A stretch of DNA of 36,869 nucleotides from Pseudomonas karstica (GTDB lineage Bacteria; Pseudomonadota; Gammaproteobacteria; Pseudomonadales; Pseudomonadaceae): contig NZ_WLYI01000046.1 of assembly GCF_009707515.1 (NCBI RefSeq), forward strand, positions 1-36,869, read 5' to 3'. The notes beneath the pieces were generated by a model. It was given only the letters and a program-made list of their open reading frames with translations, made no database searches and had not been told where the DNA came from. The translations under genes were made by a program, and so were the position numbers. Shown in pieces: positions 22,332-28,608 of this stretch (position 1 is its first letter; every line of letters starts with the position of its first letter).

Positions 22332-23588
22332 ATGACCACGGAAAAAGTTAAGTACGGCGTACATTCCGAAGCCGGAAAACTGCGCAAAGTCATGGTGTGC
22401 TCCCCAGGTTTGGCCCACCAGCGGCTGACCCCCAACAACTGCGATGAACTGCTGTTCGATGACGTGCTCTGGGTGGCTCAGGCCAAGCGTGACCATTTCG
22501 ACTTCGTGACCAAGATGCGCGAGCGGGATATCGATGTGCTGGAAATGCACAACCTGTTGACCGACATCGTCGCCATCCCCGAAGCGCTGGACTGGATCCT
22601 TGAGCGCAAGATCACCGCCAACCAGGTGGGCCTGGGCCTGGTCAACGAAGTCGGTTCGTGGCTGCGCAGCCTGGAGCCGCGCAAGGTCGCCGAGTTCCTG
22701 ATCGGTGGCGTTTCTGCCGATGACTTACCTGATAGCTTCGGTGGCAAGACCATCGAGATGTTCCGTGACTTTCTCGGCCACTCCAGCTTCATTCTGCCGC
22801 CGCTGCCCAACACCCAATTCACCCGCGACACCACCTGCTGGATCTACGGCGGCGTGACGCTCAACCCAATGCACTGGCCGGCGCGGCGCCAGGAAACCTT
22901 GCTAGCCAGCGCCATCTACAGATTCCACCCCGAGTTCACCAACGCCGACTTCCAGATCTGGTACGGCGACCCGGACCAGGAACACGGCAACGCCACGCTG
23001 GAGGGCGGCGACGTAATGCCCATCGGTAACGGTGTAGTGTTGATCGGTATGGGCGAGCGCTCGTCCCGCCAGGCTATCGGCCAGTTGGCGCTGAACCTGT
23101 TCAAGCACAAGGCAGTGGAGCGCGTGATCGTCGCCGGCTTGCCGAAATCCCGCGCCGCCATGCACCTGGACACGGTGTTCAGCTTCTGCGACCGCGACCT
23201 CGTCACCATATTCCCGGAAGTGGTCAACCAGATCGTCGCCTTCAGCCTACGCCCTGACGAGAGCAAACCCGGCGGCATCGACGTGCGTCGCGAAGACTCA
23301 AATTTTCTCGACACCGTAGCCGCCGCACTGAACCTGAAAACCTTGCGCGTCGTCGAGACCGGCGGCAACAGCTTCGCCGCCGAGCGTGAGCAGTGGGATG
23401 ACGGTAACAACGTGGTGGCCGTGGAACCGGGCGTGGTGATCGGTTACGACCGCAACACCTACACCAACACCCTGCTGCGCAAGGCTGGTGTGGAAGTCAT
23501 CACCATCAGCGCCAGCGAACTCGGCCGGGGTCGCGGCGGTGGTCACTGCATGACCTGCCCGATCATTCGCGACCCTATCGACTACTAA
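22332..23588 (+). CDS. arcA: Arginine deiminase
   Basis: The 418-residue enzyme has the same length as P. aeruginosa ArcA. The ATG at 22332 follows GGAGGATCT. Visible guanidino-modifying signatures are VHSEAGKLRKVMVCSPG, FTRDTTCWIYGGVTLNPM, EGGDVMPIGNGVVLIGMGERSS and the C-terminal GRGRGGGHCMTCPIIRDP, where Cys406 is the nucleophile. It hydrolyses arginine to citrulline and ammonia in the cytoplasm. It is the second gene of the operon and is followed by an intercistronic stem-loop before arcB. Not to be confused with the ArcA response regulator of enterobacteria. Confidence 0.97.
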   Translation: MTTEKVKYGVHSEAGKLRKVMVCSPGLAHQRLTPNNCDELLFDDVLWVAQAKRDHFDFVTKMRERDIDVLEMHNLLTDIVAIPEALDWILERKITANQVGLGLVNEVGSWLRSLEPRKVAEFLIGGVSADDLPDSFGGKTIEMFRDFLGHSSFILPPLPNTQFTRDTTCWIYGGVTLNPMHWPARRQETLLASAIYRFHPEFTNADFQIWYGDPDQEHGNATLEGGDVMPIGNGVVLIGMGERSSRQAIGQLALNLFKHKAVERVIVAGLPKSRAAMHLDTVFSFCDRDLVTIFPEVVNQIVAFSLRPDESKPGGIDVRREDSNFLDTVAAALNLKTLRVVETGGNSFAAEREQWDDGNNVVAVEPGVVIGYDRNTYTNTLLRKAGVEVITISASELGRGRGGGHCMTCPIIRDPIDY

Positions 23589-23597
23589 CCTATTGGT

Positions 23598-23628
23598 CTT
23601 GGCTGGCGCTTACCCAGCGCCGGCCAAG
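23598..23628 (+). other. Stem-loop between arcA and arcB
   Basis: CTTGGCTGGCGC and GCGCCGGCCAAG pair over 12 bp (one G-U) with a 7-nt loop. No T-tract follows. In the 69-nt arcA-arcB gap it is more likely an mRNA processing or stability element than a terminator. Confidence 0.7.
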
Positions 23629-23657
23629 GGGATAACCTACACCTGAGGAGATCCACC

Positions 23658-24668
23658 ATGGCTTTTAATATGCGCAACCGCAGCCTGCTGTCGCTGATGC
23701 ACCACACCACCCGCGAGTTGCACTACCTGCTGGACCTGTCCCGCGACCTCAAGCGCGCCAAATACACCGGCACCGAGCGTCCGCACCTGCAAGGCAAGAA
23801 CATCGCGCTGATCTTCGAAAAAACCTCGACCCGCACCCGCTGCGCGTTCGAAGTAGCAGCCCATGACCAGGGCGCTCACGTCACCTACATCGACCCGGTG
23901 TCATCGCAGATCGGCCACAAAGAGAGCATGAAAGACACCGCCCGCGTTCTCGGCCGGATGTTCGATGCCATCGAGTACCGTGGCTTCGAGCAGGAAATCG
24001 TCGAGGAACTGGCCAAGTTCGCCGGTGTGCCGGTGTTCAACGGCCTGACCGCTGAATTCCACCCGACCCAAATGATCGCCGACACCCTGACCATGCGCGA
24101 ACACAGCGACAAGCCACTGCATGAGATCAGCTACGCGTACCTGGGCGACGCGCGCTACAACATGGGCAATTCGTTGCTGATGATCGGTGCCAAGCTGGGC
24201 ATGGACGTGCGCATTGGCGCGCCAAAAGCCCTGTGGCCCCATGATGACTTCATCAAGCAATGCCAGGCCTTTGCCGAGGAAAGCGGCGCACGCATCACCA
24301 TCACCGAAGACCCTGCCGAGGCCGTCAAGGGCGTGGACTTCATCCACACCGATATCTGGGTGTCCATGGGTGAGCCGGTGGAGGCATGGGACGAACGCAT
24401 CGAGCAACTGCTGCCGTACCAGGTCAACGCCAAGATGATGAAGACCTCGGGCAACCCTCGAGTGAAGTTCATGCACTGCTTGCCAGCGTTCCATAACAGC
24501 GAGACCAAGGTCGGCAAGGATATCGCCGCGCGGTATCCAAACCTGGCCAATGGCGTGGAAGTGACCGAAGAAGTGTTCGAGTCGCCAGCCAACATCGCCT
24601 TTGAGCAGGCGGAAAACCGCATGCATACCATCAAGGCGATTCTAGTGTCAGCGTTGGCGGATATCTAA
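23658..24668 (+). CDS. arcB: Catabolic ornithine carbamoyltransferase
   Basis: The 336-residue protein begins MAFNMRNRSLLSLMHHTTRE after TGAGGAG. The carbamoyl-phosphate binding motif STRTR is residues 57-61; HPTQMIADTLT and FMHCLPAFHNSE (Cys274) are the further substrate motifs. The length and N-terminus match the catabolic ArcB of P. aeruginosa rather than biosynthetic ArgF. In vivo it runs toward phosphorolysis of citrulline to ornithine and carbamoyl phosphate. It is the third gene of arcDABC; a REPIN separates it from arcC, which may make arcC levels lower. Confidence 0.96.
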   Translation: MAFNMRNRSLLSLMHHTTRELHYLLDLSRDLKRAKYTGTERPHLQGKNIALIFEKTSTRTRCAFEVAAHDQGAHVTYIDPVSSQIGHKESMKDTARVLGRMFDAIEYRGFEQEIVEELAKFAGVPVFNGLTAEFHPTQMIADTLTMREHSDKPLHEISYAYLGDARYNMGNSLLMIGAKLGMDVRIGAPKALWPHDDFIKQCQAFAEESGARITITEDPAEAVKGVDFIHTDIWVSMGEPVEAWDERIEQLLPYQVNAKMMKTSGNPRVKFMHCLPAFHNSETKVGKDIAARYPNLANGVEVTEEVFESPANIAFEQAENRMHTIKAILVSALADI

Positions 24669-24684
24669 CCGTCGGCACAACCCA

Positions 24685-24785
24685 CTGTAGGAGCGAGCTT
24701 GCTCGCGAAGAACTCAAGGACACCGCGTCCATTCAAAATGCACGCGTTATCGTTGACCTCCATCGCGAGCAAGCTCGCTCCTACA
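24685..24785. repeat. REPIN within the arc operon
   Basis: Left arm CTGTAGGAGCGAGCTTGCTC..AAG (24685-24710) and right arm CATCGCGAGCAAGCTCGCTC..CA (24761-24785) flank a spacer with the typical TTATCGTTGACC. It lies inside the arcB-arcC gap, so it is probably transcribed within the operon. Confidence 0.88.
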
Positions 24786-24823
24786 AGGAATCGTGAAATC
24801 ACGAATTCTAGAAGGACACTCTG

Positions 24824-25753
24824 ATGCGTATCGTAGTTGCACTGGGCGGTAACGCCCTGCTCCGCCGTGGTGAACCCATGACGGCGGACAACCAGCGCGC
24901 CAACATCCGAATCGCCACTGAACAAATCGCCAAGATCCACCGTGGCAACCAACTGGTCATCGCCCACGGCAATGGCCCGCAAGTGGGCCTGCTGTCGCTG
25001 CAGGCGGCGGCTTACACCCAGGTCTCGCCTTACCCGCTGGATGTGTTGGGGGCTGAAACCGAAGGCATGATCGGCTACATCATCGAACAGGAACTGGGCA
25101 ACCTGCTGGACTTCGAGGTGCCATTCGCCACCCTGCTGACCCAGGTGGAAGTGGATGCCAGGGACCCTGCGTTCCAGTCCCCCTCCAAACCCATCGGCCC
25201 GGTCTATTCAAAAGCCGAGGCTGAAAAACTGGCCGCCGAAAACGACTGGGCCATCGCCCCCGATGGCGACAAGTATCGTCGTGTGGTCGCCAGCCCCCGC
25301 CCCAAGCGCATTTTTGAAATCCGCCCGATCACCTGGCTGCTGGAGAAAGGCAGCATCGTCATCTGCGCCGGCGGTGGCGGAATCCCGACGATGTATGGCG
25401 AAAACGGCAAACTCAAAGGCATTGAAGCAGTAATCGACAAGGATCTTTGCTCGTCGCTATTGGCCGAGCAGTTAGGCGCCGATTTACTGGTGATTGCCAC
25501 CGACGTCAACGCGGCCTTTATCGACTTCGGCAAACCCACCCAGAAAGCCATCGGCCAGGCCCATCCCGACGAAATGGAAAAACTGGGCTTCGCCGCCGGC
25601 TCCATGGGACCCAAGGTCCAGGCAGCGTGCGAGTTCGCCCGCCAGACTGGCAAAACCGCAGTGATCGGTTCACTCTCGGACATCGAAGCCATCGTCCGGG
25701 GCAGCGCCGGCACACGTATCAGCACGGCAAAACCCGGCATCACTTACCTGTAG
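24824..25753 (+). CDS. arcC: Carbamate kinase
   Basis: The 309-residue cytoplasmic enzyme starts MRIVVALGGNALLRRGEP after AGAAGGA. Amino-acid-kinase motifs are visible: ALGGNALL, VIAHGNGPQVGLLSLQ, PTMYGENGKLKGIEAVIDKDLCSSLLAEQ and FAAGSMGPKVQAACEFARQTGK. It converts carbamoyl phosphate and ADP to carbamate and ATP, the energy-yielding step of the arginine deiminase pathway. It is followed by a hairpin and then the DUF5064 gene. Confidence 0.96.
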   Translation: MRIVVALGGNALLRRGEPMTADNQRANIRIATEQIAKIHRGNQLVIAHGNGPQVGLLSLQAAAYTQVSPYPLDVLGAETEGMIGYIIEQELGNLLDFEVPFATLLTQVEVDARDPAFQSPSKPIGPVYSKAEAEKLAAENDWAIAPDGDKYRRVVASPRPKRIFEIRPITWLLEKGSIVICAGGGGIPTMYGENGKLKGIEAVIDKDLCSSLLAEQLGADLLVIATDVNAAFIDFGKPTQKAIGQAHPDEMEKLGFAAGSMGPKVQAACEFARQTGKTAVIGSLSDIEAIVRGSAGTRISTAKPGITYL

Positions 25754-25764
25754 CACGCTCGTTG

Positions 25765-25790
25765 GGGCAGGCGCTGCGCCTGCCCTTTCT
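25765..25790 (+). terminator. Terminator-like hairpin after arcC
   Basis: GGGCAGGCG and CGCCTGCCC form a perfect 9-bp stem with a 3-nt loop, followed by TTTCT. It ends arcDABC transcription at least in part, just before the DUF5064 gene. Confidence 0.75.
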
Positions 25791-25816
25791 CCCATGCCTT
25801 TGAAGGAGAAACGCCC

Positions 25817-26179
25817 ATGGCCACGTTTGAACCCGGACACCTGCACATCGAGCGCCACGCGCTGACCAAGGACGACTACAGCTACAACCTGTGCATCGAC
25901 TACGAAGTCAGCCAGGACCCCCATGAAGGCAAAGGGATGCTGTTCAAGATGCAGGGCTCGGTGCAGGGCAAGGACCTCAAGGAAGAGTTCTTCCTGCCCA
26001 AGGACCAGGCCTTCGACTTCGCCCGGCAGGCCATGAAGATCGCGCAGAAGTACGGCATGCCGAAGATTGCCGTGTTGAACGGCTCGATGCACAAGCAGTA
26101 CGACCTGATGTTCGAGGATGTGCGCCATCAACTGGATGTGAAACCGGGGGATCCGGTCAAACCCGAACACCTGGAATAA
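25817..26179 (+). CDS. DUF5064 family protein
   Basis: The 120-residue soluble protein starts MATFEPGHLHIERHALTKDDYSYNL after AAGGAGAAACG. It shows alternating hydrophobic strands (FKMQGSVQGKDLKEEFFLP), one helix (QAFDFARQAMKIAQKYG) and no signal peptide or catalytic motif. I recall it as a small Pseudomonas family (DUF5064) of unknown function. It lies downstream of arcC on the same strand, 63 nt away with a hairpin between, and upstream of the glycine cleavage regulator. A link to arginine fermentation is possible but only positional. Confidence 0.8.
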   Translation: MATFEPGHLHIERHALTKDDYSYNLCIDYEVSQDPHEGKGMLFKMQGSVQGKDLKEEFFLPKDQAFDFARQAMKIAQKYGMPKIAVLNGSMHKQYDLMFEDVRHQLDVKPGDPVKPEHLE

Positions 26180-26195
26180 CCTGGTTTTGATCGTC

Positions 26196-26221
26196 GATCG
26201 TTCCCACGCATGGGAACGATC
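26196..26221. repeat. GATCGTTCCCA hairpin repeat, copy 1
   Basis: GATCGTTCCCA and TGGGAACGATC form a perfect 11-bp palindromic hairpin with loop CGCA, 16 nt after the DUF5064 stop. A related copy is at 35349. This third hairpin family may serve as terminator. Confidence 0.75.
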
Positions 26222-26300
26222 AATACCCGTCAGATTTCACCTCTGCCCTCCTCCAAGGCATACTTGCCACCTCCCGCTTACCAGAACCGTTATCCACCCC

Positions 26301-27809
26301 ATGCGTATCCACGTCAGCTTCATCGACCGCGTCGGCATTACCCAGGAAGTCCTGGCCCTGCTCGGTGGGCGCAATCTCAACCTGGATGCGGTGGAAATGG
26401 TACCGCCCAACGTCTACATCGACGCACCGACACTGAGCGCCGAAGTCCTGGAAGAATTGCGGGACGCGCTGTTCAGTGTGCAAGGCGTACAGGCGGTGAC
26501 GGTGGTGGATATCCTCCCCGGCCAACGCCGACACCTGCAACTCGACGCCCTGCTGGCCGCCATGACCGACCCGGTACTGGCCCTGGACAGTGCCGGCAAG
26601 ATCCTGCTGGCCAATCCGGCCTTGATCGCCCTGTACGGCCGCGAACCCGCCGGAGAAAGCATCGCCGAGCTGTTTGATGACCCGACATTGCTGGAGGCCT
26701 TGCTGGAGCAAGGCTTTCGCCTACCCCTACGGGAAATCAGCGTCAATGGCCAAACCCTGTTACTGGACGCCACGCCCATTACCGATGCCGGTGCCCTGCT
26801 GACCCTGTACCAACCCAACCGCCTCGGTGAACGGTTATCGGCGCTGCACCATGACCATGCCGAAGGCTTCGATGCGCTGTTGGGTGAGTCCCCGGCGATT
26901 CGTACCCTCAAGGCCCGTGCCCAGCGAGTGGCAGCCCTCGACGCACCGCTATTGATCCAAGGCGAAACCGGCACCGGCAAGGAACTCGTGGCCCGGGCCT
27001 GCCACGCCATCAGCGCGCGGCACAGCGCCCCCTTTCTCGCCCTCAATTGCGCTGCGCTGCCGGAGAACCTGGCCGAGAGTGAGCTGTTCGGTTACGCACC
27101 CGGCGCCTTCACCGGCGCCCAGCGCGGCGGCAAGCCGGGGCTGATGGAACTGGCCAACCAGGGCACGGTGTTTCTCGACGAGATCGGCGAGATGTCGCCG
27201 TATCTGCAGGCCAAGTTGCTGCGTTTTCTCAATGACGGCAGCTTTCGCCGGGTGGGCGGCGACCGTGAGGTCAAGGTCAATGTGCGTATCCTCAGTGCCA
27301 CTCACCGCGACCTGGAAAAGATGGTCAGCGAGGGCACCTTTCGCGAAGACCTGTTCTACCGCCTGAACGTACTCAACGTCGATGTCCCGCCCCTGCGCGA
27401 ACGGGGCCAGGACATCCTGATGTTGGCACGCTATTTCATGCAGCAGGCCTGCGCGCAGATCCAGCGCCCGGTCTGCCGCCTGGCACCCGGCACTTACCCG
27501 GCGCTGCTGGGTAACCGCTGGCCGGGCAATGTGCGACAACTGCAGAACGTGATCTTCCGCGCCGCCGCTATTTGCGAAAGCAGCCTGGTGGACATTGGCG
27601 ACCTGGACATTGCCGGCACCTCGGTGGCGCGCCAGAGTGATGGTGAGGTCGACAGCCTGGAGCAAGCGGTGGAAGATTTTGAGCGCGGGTTGCTGGAGAA
27701 ACTCTACGCCAGCTATCCCTCGACCCGACAACTGGCCAGCCGCTTGCAAACCTCCCACACCGCCATCGCTCATCGCCTGCGCAAGTACGGCATCCCCAAC
27801 AAACCTTGA
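26301..27809 (+). CDS. gcsR: TyrR-like sigma-54 activator of glycine cleavage genes (GcsR-like)
   Basis: The protein has 502 residues from ATG at 26301 (MRIHVSFIDRVGITQEVLALLGG). Domains: ACT (1-75), PAS-like (about 85-190, VLALDSAGKILLANPALIALYG), AAA+ (about 195-430) with Walker A GETGTGKE (221-228), intact sigma-54 contact loop GAFTGA (268-273) and FLDEIGEMSP, then a TyrR-type helix-turn-helix (TRQLASRLQTSHTAIAHRL). The sequence differs from PhhR, and its place directly upstream of gcvH-gcvP-sdaA-gcvT matches GcsR of P. aeruginosa, which activates that operon in response to glycine. Intact GAFTGA fits true sigma-54 activation. Operator-like sites and a -24/-12 promoter follow the gene. Confidence 0.87.
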   Translation: MRIHVSFIDRVGITQEVLALLGGRNLNLDAVEMVPPNVYIDAPTLSAEVLEELRDALFSVQGVQAVTVVDILPGQRRHLQLDALLAAMTDPVLALDSAGKILLANPALIALYGREPAGESIAELFDDPTLLEALLEQGFRLPLREISVNGQTLLLDATPITDAGALLTLYQPNRLGERLSALHHDHAEGFDALLGESPAIRTLKARAQRVAALDAPLLIQGETGTGKELVARACHAISARHSAPFLALNCAALPENLAESELFGYAPGAFTGAQRGGKPGLMELANQGTVFLDEIGEMSPYLQAKLLRFLNDGSFRRVGGDREVKVNVRILSATHRDLEKMVSEGTFREDLFYRLNVLNVDVPPLRERGQDILMLARYFMQQACAQIQRPVCRLAPGTYPALLGNRWPGNVRQLQNVIFRAAAICESSLVDIGDLDIAGTSVARQSDGEVDSLEQAVEDFERGLLEKLYASYPSTRQLASRLQTSHTAIAHRLRKYGIPNKP

Positions 27810-27818
27810 TACTCCCCC

Positions 27819-27928
27819 TGCAGGAGCGAGGGACGCCTCGTTCTTGCTCGCGAAAACTGGAGTTCCTCACGTTATCCAGGTTTTCCGCGTCATCGTTAAC
27901 GACCTTCGCGAGCAAGCTCGCGCCTACA
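27819..27928. repeat. REPIN with one expanded-loop arm
   Basis: The left arm (27819-27855) begins TGCAGGAGCGAGG and ends TTGCTCGCGAA, with a GACGCCTCGTTC-like insert in the loop. The right arm CTTCGCGAGCAAGCTCG..TACA (27904-27928) is the standard form. It lies between gcsR and its operator sites. Confidence 0.82.
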
Positions 27929-27956
27929 AAAAAGCGCGACAAAAACGACCTGTAGC

Positions 27957-28131
27957 TGTACTGAAAGCGCTACAGCGGAACGATATCACTACACATCCTT
28001 GTTGCATGCGCCATGCAAGGCTTTGATCCTCATAGGCTTTTTTTCACGCCCTCGCCTGTATCGATATCGCTACACCCGAAAGCCATGTTGATTTATCGAT
28101 ATCCCGTAATCGATTGATTTATATCGATTAA
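27957..28131 (+). promoter_or_regulatory. Array of 18-bp TyrR/GcsR-like sites upstream of gcvH
   Basis: Five imperfect palindromes of 18 bp are visible: TGTACTGAAAGCGCTACA (27957), CGGAACGATATCACTACA (27976), TGTATCGATATCGCTACA (28057), TTTATCGATATCCCGTAA (28092) and TTGATTTATATCGATTAA (28114). They share 7-N4-7 spacing, often with ATAT in the centre. The pattern resembles TyrR boxes (TGTAAA-N6-TTTACA) and the GcsR consensus as I recall it (TGTAACG-N4-CGTTCCG). The first three are the best; the last two are weaker. Confidence 0.65.
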
Positions 28132-28138
28132 AAAACAT

Positions 28139-28154
28139 TGGCCGTGTTTTTGCT
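28139..28154 (+). promoter_or_regulatory. Sigma-54 (-24/-12) promoter of gcvHP-sdaA-gcvT
   Basis: TGGCCGT-GTTT-TTGCT matches TGGCACG-N4-TTGCW with exact GG-N10-GC spacing. The predicted start is near 28165, about 50 bp before the gcvH ATG and after a ribosome site GAGGAG. Confidence 0.88.
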
Positions 28155-28214
28155 AAGTAACTCCTCATTATTCCAATCCCGCCCACCAGACGATTCTGGC
28201 CCTGAGGAGTTTCC

Positions 28215-28598
28215 ATGAGCGAGTTGCGCTTTACTGAAGATCACGAATGGCTGCGCGCCGAAGCCGACGGCAGCGTTACCGTGGGCATTACCGCTTTCGC
28301 GCAGAATGCGCTGGGTGATGTGGTTTTCGTGCAACTGCCTGAGTTGCAGTCCTACGACAAGGGTGCAGAAGCCTCCACTGTGGAATCGGTCAAGGCGGCC
28401 AGCGGCGTGTATATGCCCCTCACCGGCGAAGTGCTGGAAGTGAACGAAAAGTTGAGCGACAGCCCGGAACTGGTCAACGAAGACCCGATGGGCGAAGGTT
28501 GGTTCTTCCGCTTTAAACCGGCTGATGCCGATGCAGTGGCTAAACTGTTGGATCAGGATGCGTACGACCGCCTGATCAAAGCCAACGCCGAAGCTTGA
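28215..28598 (+). CDS. gcvH: Glycine cleavage system H protein
   Basis: The 127-residue lipoyl carrier starts MSELRFTEDHEWLRAEADGSVTVGIT after GAGGAG. The lipoylated residue should be Lys60 in STVESVKAASGVYMPLTGEV, with the C-terminal NEDPMGEGWFFRFKP block also conserved. It shuttles the aminomethyl group of glycine between GcvP, GcvT and lipoamide dehydrogenase; the last is not encoded in this window. It is the first gene of the sigma-54 dependent operon. The genome probably has a second gcvH elsewhere, as this resembles the gcvH2 locus. Confidence 0.95.
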   Translation: MSELRFTEDHEWLRAEADGSVTVGITAFAQNALGDVVFVQLPELQSYDKGAEASTVESVKAASGVYMPLTGEVLEVNEKLSDSPELVNEDPMGEGWFFRFKPADADAVAKLLDQDAYDRLIKANAEA

Positions 28599-28608
28599 GG
28601 AGCGCGCC

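Noticed and set aside
21066..22550. 494-residue minus-strand frame opposite arcD and arcA
   Set aside because: The His/Gln/Asp-rich translation is typical of the antisense of a membrane protein gene, and it spans two real genes.
26301..27809. Calling the regulator PhhR (phenylalanine hydroxylase regulator)
   Set aside because: The N-terminus differs from PhhR as I recall it, the sigma-54 loop is intact GAFTGA, and the gene adjoins glycine cleavage genes, not phhA.
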